From: Numida meleagris
Taxonomy: Eukaryota; Chordata; Aves; Galliformes; Numididae
NCBI RefSeq assembly: GCF_002078875.1
Contig: NC_034424.1
Location: 8,954,326-9,018,325 of the forward strand
DNA length: 64,000 nucleotides
Direction of reading: 5' to 3'
Positions 1-12,100 of the stretch are shown here, one piece after another (the first letter of the stretch is position 1; each line of letters opens with the position of its first letter). A model generated the notes under the pieces. It was not told the DNA's origin. It saw only the letters and a list, made by a program, of their open reading frames with translations, and did not search any database. A program made the translations under genes and the position numbers.

Positions 1-134
1 TCTGTGCACTCCTAAATAAATTAACAGGATTATTTCATTTTTAAATTCATATAAATTAATGTAAAATTACTTAGAGAATTGGGGTCTAAATCATAAAACT
101 ACATGTATTTTCAGAAATGGTTAGAAAGACTTAC
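1..134 (-). other. DENND1A: DENND1A intron, 5' end only
   Basis: This is the start of the intron after the last visible exon. It is AT-rich with no element I recognise. Confidence 0.85.
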
Positions 135-180
135 CTCCATCAAGCTTAAATGTATTCCAATGAGGTAGGGCATTGGGGCA
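135..180 (-). CDS. DENND1A: DENND1A internal exon (c[19 protein letters not shown])
   Basis: A 46-nt exon. Its first base completes the cysteine codon begun in the previous exon, giving [16 protein letters not shown], and it ends on a full codon. CAPMPYLIG is nearly invariant in the DENND1 family; GIHLSLME followed by Lys is the DENND1A form. The acceptor is TTTGCAG/TG and the donor GAG/GTAAGT is strong. It is the last exon visible; the next, expected to start with a KVRNMA-like peptide, lies beyond base 1. Confidence 0.95.
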
Positions 181-3100
181 CTGCAAAGAGGAGGAAAAAC
201 TTGCTTTACATTCTCATAGCACTGGATTAACACATATGACTTATAAAATTAGCTACAGGAAAAGACCGGGATGCTGGATTAGACTTTGGGATATATATAT
301 AAACAAACCACATTAACAAAATTTTATTCCATATTTGAAAGGTTTCTTTTACTATTCAATATTCCCTCGTTACAGTAAGATTTAATTTCTTTTGACATCA
401 GAATTTCTAAGTGTCTATGTTGAGACAAGTACATAAGGACAGCTATTAAACACACACGCACACACACAAAATAATGTGATCTCTTAAAAAAGTACCATTT
501 TCAAATAATTCTACACTCTTTGAGCAGACTGATTCAGTTGTAGTATTAAATGGTTAGCTCAGTATATGTGTATCACCCAGCAGTATAAGTTTTAAACCCT
601 TTGATTGTGGGTTCAGACACATTTTAAACAATTCAATTAAGTATAAATCTTGAGCTATTTACATTTGTAAAACAAGGATGTAAAAATTACTTTGGAAGAT
701 TCTGATCAACTCCAGAGTTACTGTGGCGTATGCTGGAATCACTATTCCCTTCAGAACACAATAATGAACTATATCAAGAGGTTCTTAGGCCGAATTTATT
801 GCTTCAAACATAGGTGTGACACTTCTGTTATCAATCAGAATGTTAAGAAAGACTGATCTTTTCAGTCTTCTGCTCAACCATGTTAGCAAACAGCAATATG
901 GGCTACTGTATAACACAGGAAGAATACTGAATGAAAGTTTATCTTTGCATAGGCAGTATTTCTAATATTAAGCTTTACTACAGGACTCCCACTCAGCTAA
1001 TCAGGAAAGGCTCATATTTGCATTGCTTATTAGAACGTATCAAAGAGGATGCCAAAACTGCTAGTTGCAAATATGGCATTCACTGCCTGTTAAACTGAAA
1101 GCACAGACAGACACAACTTTTAAAATAGAGCCTCATTTGATTTTGGATACAGAAGCTCAAAGAGCTCATTTTCAATTTCAGATGAGAAAGAAGAGAAATG
1201 TCACTGTTCTGCCTTGTTTTAAAATATCTTCCGTATTGCTTTTATAGACGGGTGCCTACTGTTCTGTAAGGGAAGAACAGTGCTGAAAGAACTACTGCTG
1301 CACAGCAGCAAAAATCACTCTGCTTCTCATTTTTGTGAGAAAAAATTTTTGAAAAGTAAAAATTTCTGGTATGCATATTAATAATTATCATGTTTACTAC
1401 TGTACCTTGAGAACTGCTATTCTGCTGGATGCTGCACCAAGAGATGTAAACAGCCTCTACATTACATACTCTGCATGAAAACACTGGTTTGTTTTTTTCT
1501 TCTTGCTTGAAGACAAACATATGATTGCTATAGCATACATAACTTCAAAGAATCCAACAAGTTGTGAAGCGGTGCGTACTGCATCACAGCTTACCGAACT
1601 GCACGACGGGGCAAGAACACCCTTACCCAAGCTTCACCCAACACAGCACCCTGTGATAGCCCAGAGGGACTGTTAACTCAGAAACTGACTTGGTACAAGT
1701 CCCGAAAACTCCGCTTCCTTGGGGATTCCACAGATGAGAACCAGACCATATATCCAAGTTCTTGGATACAATTTTTTACCATTCAACACGATACACACTT
1801 AGTGCATATGGATTGCTGCTCATCTGAGGAGTATTTATTTGTCATTTTGCATGTTTTATTTGTGACAAACACTCTCTCTTTCACCCACATCTCTTCATTT
1901 CCAATGGCCACATTCCAGGAGCAAGAAAATACCCAGTAATTTCATATTCAAAGTATAAACCATTGGTTTAGCTGCCAGCTGCACAAATGCTCAACTTCCC
2001 TGTGTGCCTTGCTATGCCGTTCAAGGCTCCTCCACTATGCACTGAAATGAATGTGTTTCTAATTAAGTAGTTTCAGGAACACGACAGCTTCAATCTCAAA
2101 AATACAAAGTCTGAACCTCGGCAGGAAGTCTTAAGACTGCAAACGTCTCATCTAGTAGAACCTTGGCTAATGTAATGAAAGGAAGCAGGAAGAGTGCAGT
2201 ATTCCAGAAAACCAGCCATTTATTAATGCATCCAAAAGCAGAGCCTGTCACCAAGCATAAGAAAATCTCAATCTGTAGAAGTTGATTAACTGTATCATGT
2301 CCCTCCTTCAGTCATCCAGTTCATCAACAAAAGAATGCAAAAGCCTAAACCCTTAAAACCTTGCACTCCCAGTAAAATTTTAGGGAACCAATAGGAAGAT
2401 ATGCCTTAAGACACAAGGGTCACCTTTGGATGCAATGAATTGCCTTTCCAATTTTCTAGCCAAAGTCATCATGTGTGAAGGCAATACAGCATAGAAAACT
2501 ATTACAGGGATGGTATGAAGGCCACAACACTCTAACTTCTGTCAGGTTTTGAAAGCTGTTTTTTTTTTCTGCGGCCTTGTAGTGCTATGCATTAAAGGAC
2601 TCCAGTCAGGTGCTTCATGTGCTGCACTTGGACAGACCGGAGAAAGCAGCAGGACAATTCGATACGACAGCACTACAAAGAGTGGTTTTAGCTTATTCAT
2701 TCATAAAAAACCCTCAGGTTCTGCTGATCAATAAGAAAAAGAAAACTTCAAAGCAGAAATTTGTTAAACAATGTGCTAATTTTGCAATATTTTTGTTAGT
2801 TTTATGAATAGTTGCAGAGATTTCAGATAGGGAATGAGGTAGAGCCCAGAAGATGATATTGTGTAACTTTATCTTTGAGAAAAAAATATTGTTCCATGAT
2901 ATATAAAACCACGAAGCAAAAGCAAAAACATTTTAAGGATAATTCACTGAGATAGCTCCTTATACTTGCAAAAGTTTAACTAAACAAACATAAATAACTA
3001 CAATACAATGTAATTCTAGTGAAGAGCATATAATTATTTCCTATCAAGTCTACCAAAGATACTACATTCTTCTGTCATCACTCATCAGCGTGACTGAGAA

Positions 3101-6100
3101 AGAAATATACCTGAAGTGAATGTTGAAGATTCATGTTGGGCTTCATCATATGCCATTACTTAGCTACCATGCTGTACAAGAGAAGACTGTGCACTTCTCC
3201 TCACCATGCAGACCACACTACAATAGTCCTTCCCCGCTGCCATTCAGGTCTCAAGCTGTTTTTACCAGGTTCCATGTGCATTTCCAAGACTTCCCAGTCA
3301 GCTTCAGTAACATCCATTGCTTGTATAAACAGGAGAAACGCTGCAATCTAATCCTTCTGAGACCTATGACAGATTAAAGACCGACCTGCAGACCTGTTTT
3401 ACACACTGCTCGACAAGTCCTGGGGCTTCCTACAGCCACAACTTGTAATTACTCAAAGTTGTTTGATGGCAGGCAATAGCTATTAAGTGCAAAATAAGAA
3501 GTATCAATTTCTGCTGTGCACATTCACTGCTTAAACAAAAAGCCTGTCTAAGCCTTTTGGAACAAAGACTGAGGCTATTACTCCTCTCGTGCCACAGCGG
3601 TTCCCAGTGCAGGGTTATTTACAATCAAATGAGTTATATAGGTAAATATCAAATCATTAAAGGAGCAATGCATAAGCATGAATATGGATATTGTGGACTT
3701 AATGGCGAGATATTGCCCATTTATTACAGTTGCATTTTACAGTTTCTTTAATTCGTTTCCTTAGGCTAACTAGAGACCTCTTAATTATGCTCCCAAGAGG
3801 TGGGCAACTACTAATTGGAAGAGGAGCAGGTGAAATAGAGGGACACTTCCTCTTAAGTGAAAAACAAAAACAAAATTAAAACCAACAAAAAAAAGTTCAT
3901 CTTAAAAAAAAAAAAAACAAAACAACCAAACCTGCAATTCACCAGAAAACGTAATGTAAAACCTACAGATCTCAAGGAAGGTTCATAGTTTATAGCTACA
4001 CAGGGATTTGCACCAATCTGCTCCACAGTTCCAGGAAAATCGACTACATCACATTTACTAAGTTCAAGTCCTGATACACAAACACTGACTTAATGTGTTG
4101 CCCATACACCAACTGCATTTTATGCTTTAAGCACTCTCCCGATTTCTCTTCAGATTACTTACTGAGATGTAAAAGAATTCAATCCCAAATTTATCAGGGT
4201 AATTGATGCGAATTAGAAACCTGACTCCATAAATTGGAGCAATGTAGAAGAGGCACAGCTAAGAAAGCAGAAGAGTAACTACAAGAGCTTTCAGTGGGTA
4301 CACAGATGAAGCAGGTTACACCAAGAGCTACTCAGAGACTCATGAGGAAGGGATCTTTGTTTCTCAAGCAGCAGGAGGACGTGCCCCTCGGTTACCCTCT
4401 CCACCTTTCTGAAGGCACACACTGAAACTATGTGCAGATTTAGAAAACAAGAGAAAGGGAATTAAAAAAACTTCAGGGGAAAGGGAAAACTGCACCAGTA
4501 AAAACATTTGTGCAACCCTTGTGTCAGAGTGCTCTGGTAAGGGCTCTCTCAGTGTTCTAATGTTGGCTGCTAAGAGATCTGTCTAATATAACGGTACTTT
4601 TAATCACCTTAGAAAATGTTCTGCTGCTTCTGGTCGAAGCTCACATAATAACCAGTGAGAATGCTCTGGACTGAGAGAACATGCTAGGCTGTGTCACAGC
4701 AGCCTCGTAAAGACAGTCTTTTCTTACAGGCTAATTTTAAACACAGACAACAAGAGCAAAAAGAAAGACGCAGTGGGAATGTTTTTATGCCACATGAAAA
4801 ACAAACTGAAACAAGTAGCAAGGAAAATTAAAAGACTGTTTCACATTAAGAAATATTTAAACTCTCAGCAACAAAATAGATGGATGTGATCTGGCCAAAT
4901 TTAAGTAGCTGCACGTGCTTGGTTACTGATGCTTGGTGGCAGGAGCCCATTAGCCAGTGCATTTGGCACCTGCTGGCATGCAGTCCCACCTCCTGCAGCA
5001 GCGGCTCATGTGCCTCCTCTGTTGTTCTCTACTCAAAGGAGGAAGCAATTGTGCATTAAGGTGTGAAGTCTAATGACAGAATTCCCACCAATTTTCTGTC
5101 TCCTCCACCAAAATCTTTCCCTGGGCTGAAAATACAGTGAAGAGTGGTTCCTAATTAAAAAAAAAAAAAAAAGCCACCCCTCAATGCACTAGGAATCAGA
5201 TGACTGAAATCACTTTAAGAACACGTGCATGAGCCACTGTTACTGCGTTCCCAGCACAAAGAGCAAGTGTAGGGAGAACAAACATTTTGAAGGCAGTTCT
5301 GTTAGGTACACGAATAAGGACAGCAATTGAATATTAAATTTTAAAAAAATCCTTTCAAGGGGGAAGAGGGAAGAAAATGAATCCCTTCCCCCATCATAAG
5401 CTAAAAAAAATTAGCAAAGGTCAAACTGAAAAAATCAGAAACCAAGGAGGTTTGAAAGTACGTGACGTAAAAACAAAGATAAAGGACATAATGCTACAGA
5501 AAAAAAATGAGCTTTAACCATGTCAGAGAGACATTCTCTATAAGCATGCTTGCAGCAGTTATCATTAACATGTAACAATATCCAATTATCCACCTTCTCC
5601 TTCATCATCTTTCTCACAACAGCTCAAGGGAACTCTCCCCACTCTGAAGTTTCTCTTACATGCAGTTGGCTAAAAGAATCTTCAAATGCCATGAGGAGAG
5701 TTAAAGTATTCTGCCTTCCCAGTCTCTGGAAACAGCTGCTCTGCCTTTTTGTAGTTCTGGAAAGATCCAGTAGTCATCATGTGTGTTGCCCCAGGGAGAT
5801 GCAACAGATTTCAAATTTCACAAACATGGAACGGAGGTGGAGTATATCAGTCAGGACATTAAAAGTTTCCTTTACATAAAAAGATTCCACTGAAACTCAA
5901 ATGATTAAAAGCAAATAATCATATATGGAATATACTTTTTTCCAAAAACTTTCAAAGATAACAAGTAATATAGCGACCCTAAACCCTTCGGCGATTTTCA
6001 CAAAGTTCAGAAGATTCAAAAGCCCCAGCAGCGCAGTCAGCACGCACCAGACAGCAAACAAAGTGAGCTGAAGGAACGTCATTTTCTGCATTTGTAAGAA

Positions 6101-9100
6101 CGGAAAAATTCACATCACTTCAAAATTTTCTTAGTTTCCATTTCAGCTCTTTAAAATCCTTACATCACATTTGCAAAACTAAAATTAAATTAAAATAAAC
6201 TCTCGTGTTTTTAAATAGTCTCAGGTCATTTCCCTGTAGACACAGATGCCGATTAGTATCTGCCTTAAATCAGACAGAGTGAAGCTGATTTCTCAGAACA
6301 GATAGGCAAAAATTACCTTTCCAATTTCACACAGTTACAAAATAAATGGACTCTATTTTGAGAAATATCATTATGGCACACAAATTGTTACTAAACCTAA
6401 TTACTCAAGCAATTTGTGTGTGTGAAACTACTCCAAATGAAGTTCGTATCAGGCTAAGGCAATCTGTTTTATTTGTGAGCATGCAATTACAACCTAATAA
6501 TAATATGTTTTAAAATCATACTTTTCACGCGCTGGCTGGCTTATTTGTTATAGGGACAGGGCGTTACACCATGAAAGAATTCATTCAGTAGAGCTCAATG
6601 TCTCGTGTCTTTATTTCTTTGGGTACACTGCCCAAGCGTTTGCTTTCTGCACACCTCTGCTCCCAACTGTGGGATCTGGACTTCGCCCCTTTTTAACATG
6701 GCTTTGTCAGAAAGTCGATGAATATCACATCTTCAAACCCAGCGTAAAAGCCTCTTGTGGTCCACATCCTTGTCCTGAAAACTCCTAGCAGCATGTACCT
6801 GAAGAAAAAACTGGCAGCAGCAGCGTTCATGTGTTAATTACACATGCAAAGCCCATTATGCAGAGAAAGGGCACCTGCTGGCAGTGCAAATGACTAGAAC
6901 CTGCCCTTCCTGTGCAGTGAGTAAATTGAAGGTTCATTTCTACAGGAGATAATAGTTTTTAGATTCCATTCTGTGTCTCCTCACAATAGGCACATACTTA
7001 ACATTTAAATAATCTACAGAGGAACAAGCTTCCTTTAAATCTACACGTTTCAGCTCCTGGCACTTAAAAATGCTAGTTATCCCTGCTAGCTCCTTCCTCT
7101 TGCTTAAATGCAGAGAAAACGCCACACAGAACAGTATCACTCTCAAAAAAGAACGGAACACCCTCCCCCATATCACCATACTAAGAGCTAAATATGAAAT
7201 AGTATGACACAGTCAGTTTCAGCTCATTTTTTTCAGAGGACTTTTTAAAATGCCAGGGCATGCAGTGCAAGAGGGCCCAGGTAGTGCTTTGATGAAGATT
7301 TGTTCCATACTTACTTCAGGAACAGAAGCAAAGCTGACTGGCCTGTAGTTCCCTGGGTCTTCCTTCTTGCTTTTCCTAAAGATGTTGAACACTTTCCTGA
7401 GGACATCCCTCGCTGCCAATGCCTTTCACGCATGGCGAAGCACGGCCTTACAGCTTCCACTATCAGCAGCACTCTGGTCAAACCTTTCTTCACCCATGAA
7501 TTCACAGATGTCCTGCTTACTTAAGCTCAGTAACAAAATTCCTACACACAGGATGCAATATACCTGTTTCCCACGAACCTGCTCCACAGAGTTGGCAGGC
7601 TGGCACCAGACCCTGTCAGCAGAGACATCACTGAGTCCCTCAGCCTTTTCTGTGCTCTCCATCACCCAATGGTGTAACCATACAGCAGCAGGTCTGCATT
7701 TTCCTTAGTACTTTCCTTTTGGTTCTAGAACTGTAGAAGCATCTATAGTGACTCTTTACATCCCTCAGTTCAAGATAAGCCAAACTTTGGACTTCCTAAT
7801 TCCATCCCTGCATGCCCAGGCAACTATTCATTTAACTCTCTAGCAGGGCTTGAAATTTTAAGTTCCCTGGGCCACCTGAGGTAAGAGGGCAGCCACTCTT
7901 CCCAGGCAAACTTCATCTGCCTGCTGCATACACGATGGGAACAAAAACTGCAGGTCACACAAACTGAGTGACTAATGGCCGAGCAACTAAAAGCAGCAGT
8001 ATCTTGAACTTCTTTGCTAATTACTCAGAGTTCTCTTCCTCCAGTCCTGTATGCAGTAAATGGGAGAAATTACATTATGGCTGATTAGGCTAAACTGTTT
8101 GACTCTGTGCCAGAAAAGAAATAAAAACCAAGGGACTGCTCAAGAGGTGCTGTAGATAGGGTTCTGAACAACTGACCAGTAATTCCAAGAGATACCTAAC
8201 GACACATTTATCTGGAGACATTAGCAGTGAAGAAGCTTTCTTAAGCCACACGGACAGCGCGGAATCACAGAGCAATTTACATTGGAAGGGATCTCAGGAG
8301 GGCAACTGTCCCAAACTCCTGGACAAAACAAGGCAATATTGACAATATTTGGGATTGCTCTTGGTACGTGCCAAAACCTGAAACATCACGACCAAGAATA
8401 AGTTTTCAAATGGATTACAGTCATTCCCCTAAACAAGGTAAATATGGTCTAAATACACACTGAGAATATGAAAAGATCATTGTAGGGAAATGAATAGCTT
8501 TCTCCCCATCCCCAAAAGAAATTCAGGAAAGTAGAAAAACTGAAGTATGTTCTTCACAGTATCTTTTACTGCTAGAGTCTTAATTCAAATTTTAAGATTT
8601 AACACAAATATGCTGAAAACAGATTACAAGTACAAAATATTTAAGTTGCAGCATTCCACAGTAACCAGTCACATCAGTGTATTTCAACATACAAATGCAC
8701 AATTAGCTGATGCCATGAAAATATTTTTTTACTTACTAGGTTTGCTGCTTCCTTATTATACATATTTATTTTTAGACTAACAGTAGCATCATGTAAGAGG
8801 ACTTCAGACTTGCAATACAGAAATGTGAAAACTGTTGTGAATCTAGACTTTATATATATATATACACACACGCATACACACACACACACACACATATATA
8901 TATAGCCTTACCAACAGTAGTCCAAGAGATGTGGGGGCAGAACAGGAATGTAAACATGTTGCCAGAACATTGGGTAGAGCATAGCTGCAGATCCATGAAT
9001 GCAAGCAGTTAACTGAAAAACACAGATTAAAGGAAGAACAATAATAAGACAAAAAAAAAAAAAAAAACACCCTTAAAAAGTTAGTGATATAAGAAAAAAA

Positions 9101-12100
9101 GTAAAGAATCGGCTTTGGTTTTATAACATGCTTTATTACACAATATTCAGTGTTGCCATGAAAAAAGGGTATCGGTGGATAAAGCATGACTGGTTTACAG
9201 TGGTTGACATTGACTGAATTTGTTAAATAGCTGAAAACACAATTCATTCAACAAGCAAAACCTGAAAAGAACACCCAGTGTTTTATAAAGCAAAAGAAAT
9301 ATGGAAATAAGAACTCAAAGGAAAGAAAAAAATGGTAAAGGTAAATAAAACCCTGATCCTGGCAATTACCATCCATTAATACAATAAAAATGCACTGAAA
9401 TTACAAAACAAGATGAAAAATATTTAAGCTGAGGAAGGTACAATATCAGTAGCATATTCTTAAGAATATATCATACCAAACTCAAAGACTATATTTTTAT
9501 TACTTAGAAAGTATCTTCATCTTATTCTCCTTCACTGATCTTTGATCCACTGATTCCTTCAGTTACATTTTTAAAAACTCATTCCAAATAGTTTTGACAT
9601 TGGCAGGTACTGAGTTAAAAAGCTCAAAAATAGCAAACACAAGTGCTAGTCCAGCCCTGGGGAGAACCTCTGTAGTGCTCTGGAGGAAATTATGTGTCTC
9701 AATTCCACATGCTTTCAGTTTCTCTTCTCCAAATCAAAAAGATTTCTAAAACCAAAACTGCTTAAAAATTTAATTTTTACATAAGAATGGATTCTATGAG
9801 GTTTAAATGGATTATTTCCTGGCATTATTACATAGCCTGCTTGATGCTGTAGAGGACTGAACTCAGTAATCCAAGAAGGCCCCTTCCAAATCCCCCTTCC
9901 ATTGGTTTTAAAACTCAGCAAGAAAAGATTAAACAGACATAATGCTCAACACTGCAGACATCTGAGCAGAACCTGTCACTTATTTTTGAGATGTACTCCC
10001 ACCTTGCTATCTGGCATGAATTCAAATAACACACTACCACAAGTAAGCACTGCTACTGTCCTTCAACTCTGCCAAGATAAGGACTCATAAAAAAGAAATA
10101 GCATATTTGCTGGAGACCTCACCTGATTAGTGATTGCCATACAGAAAACAGGAGCTTAATAATAAGGCAGCCTGAGAAATGCCCAACTGTCAAAACTATA
10201 GGAATCCAGCATTTTAAAATAAGATTAGTTCCACTACCTCAGCTTCCCGCAGCTGTTGCCGGAGAATGTAAAAAAAAATAGCAACGTACCAAAGACAGTG
10301 AGTTACTGAATCACATTTTGCAGTTTTACCTTTAAGATTTTAAAAGCAAATTAATCAATGGGTTTTTTTCACACATATAAAAATTATGAACTGATGTTGA
10401 ATTACAATAGGCCATTTTCCGGTATATTTTACTCTCTTCCTACTGATGGATATACACTGCCCTACTGTTACACATGTACATTGCTACAAACATGCGATAT
10501 AAAAAAACTACCAACACTGGAGTGTAAGATCATCATTCTGCATCACTCGGGGCTAAAAGCCCAGCAGAAACATGTAGACTGAGTTGCACAAGAATTAAGC
10601 AGTGAAAGCAGGGCAGACTGTGTATGGAGCTTAAAACCTATGTTGGTAGCAGGCTGTAAGGGCTGCAACAGAGCTCTTGGGAAGGAAGAATTGGTACATG
10701 TAGAACAGTAGCTATAAGACTGCTGCAGAACAAGAACAGTGCGAGCATTCAGCTGTGTTGCATCACAAGGACATTTAGTGAATGGTATTGATCACATGTT
10801 GTGTTTTCCTTAACCTTAGAGCCCTGAGACATGTCAGAAGCCTATCAGGGAAGAAGAGGGTATCTACTAGAACATTCTGTGACACAGGAGAATTGAAATG
10901 GCAGTCTCTCAGCTCTCAAGAATAGAAGACTATCAATGCCAGAATTGTATTTTTTGCTTTGTAATAATACATCGTTTTAATATTGCTTTGTAAGTAATGA
11001 AATTCACCTCAGTAAGATGGAGCGGAACAGAAACATGATCATATTTCACACATTTAAGTTTTTTAAGAATCATCAGGTTTCACGTAAGCCATCTTTTTAT
11101 GATGAGAGGCAACCTGCTGTCATCACACACAGTCAACATTCCTTCTTGAGACAGGGCTGCATATGGAAGGTATGATGGAAGACAGAATACTGGGCTAAAG
11201 GAAAGCTCGTTTCATTTTTGTAACTGCATGCTCCCACCAGTAGGTGCTCTTTTGTCAAACAGTTTCTTATGCAGTCTGATTCACATTTGGCTTTTTATGA
11301 GTAGTTAGATCACAGAGTACTTTTTTGTTGTTGTTTTTAAGAAAAAGTGATTAATATTTTGAGAAATGAATTTCCTTTTGTAGAAATAGAAAAATTTGAA
11401 GAGAACAGAAATAAATCTTCCAGGGGTTCAATACGTATAGTTTATACAATAGCTAATAAATGCAGACTCATTTACCTCCAAATAGTATTTAAAATAACCG
11501 TATTAAAGATATCTCAAATTTTATGTGATTTACTATTACATGAATTCATTCTATCATAAAAGACCTTTCTGCTCAAGACTGCTCAACTTTCACCCTTTCA
11601 CTTGATATTATATTTAAGCTATAAGGATGAAGTGTGCCACATCTCTCAGAATGAAAAGAAATTAAGTGCACATAGGATCCTTCCGCTTTTTTGTTAAAAA
11701 AAGAAACAAACAAAAAAAACACAAAAAAACCAGCAAAACAAAACAACCAAGAAACCAATCCTGTCTCCACCACCACACCACCCTCCCTCTACTTTGAGAA
11801 TTCTCAGTTTGGTACGTTTCCAGTTACAAGGTCTTGGCTTCCGCTGAGCACAGTTTGAAATAAAATAATGCAGCTTGTTCCTACTGCTGGAACATGCAGA
11901 GCAGAGCGTGCAGGCAAGGAATCACTGGCTCCGGCCCAACACTTCAAACCTGTCTTACACTGTCACTCCAATCTTGGAGCAGTTATATATAAAGTTGTAA
12001 GATAAGAATGCGCAGTATGAATACCCCTCCCTACCGAAGAACGAGACATGCTTTTATCTTGGACAGAGGCAAAAGGATGAGGAAAAGCAGAAGATAGGAA

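Larger units (their letters stand above)
181..8911 (-). other. DENND1A: DENND1A intron, 8.7 kb
   Basis: The stretch between the exons at 8912-9012 and 135-180 holds no coding exon I can support. It contains a short CA run (450-468), a pair of related motifs (4944-4978 and 6850-6883), several A tracts, a CR1 reverse-transcriptase remnant near 7280-7425, a CR1 3'-end fragment near 8261-8345, and the microsatellite at 8850-8904. Open frames here are short and match nothing except the CR1 piece. Confidence 0.85.

Noticed and set aside
7219..7708. Several overlapping open frames that could suggest a gene
   Set aside because: One carries the CR1 reverse transcriptase motif and the rest are shadows or decayed flanking sequence. 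No intact ORF remains.
8843..9247. A 134-codon minus-strand open frame overlapping the exon at 8912-9012
   Set aside because: It runs in a different phase from the true exon and through microsatellite and A-tract sequence. The conserved cDENN peptide is in another frame bounded by splice sites.
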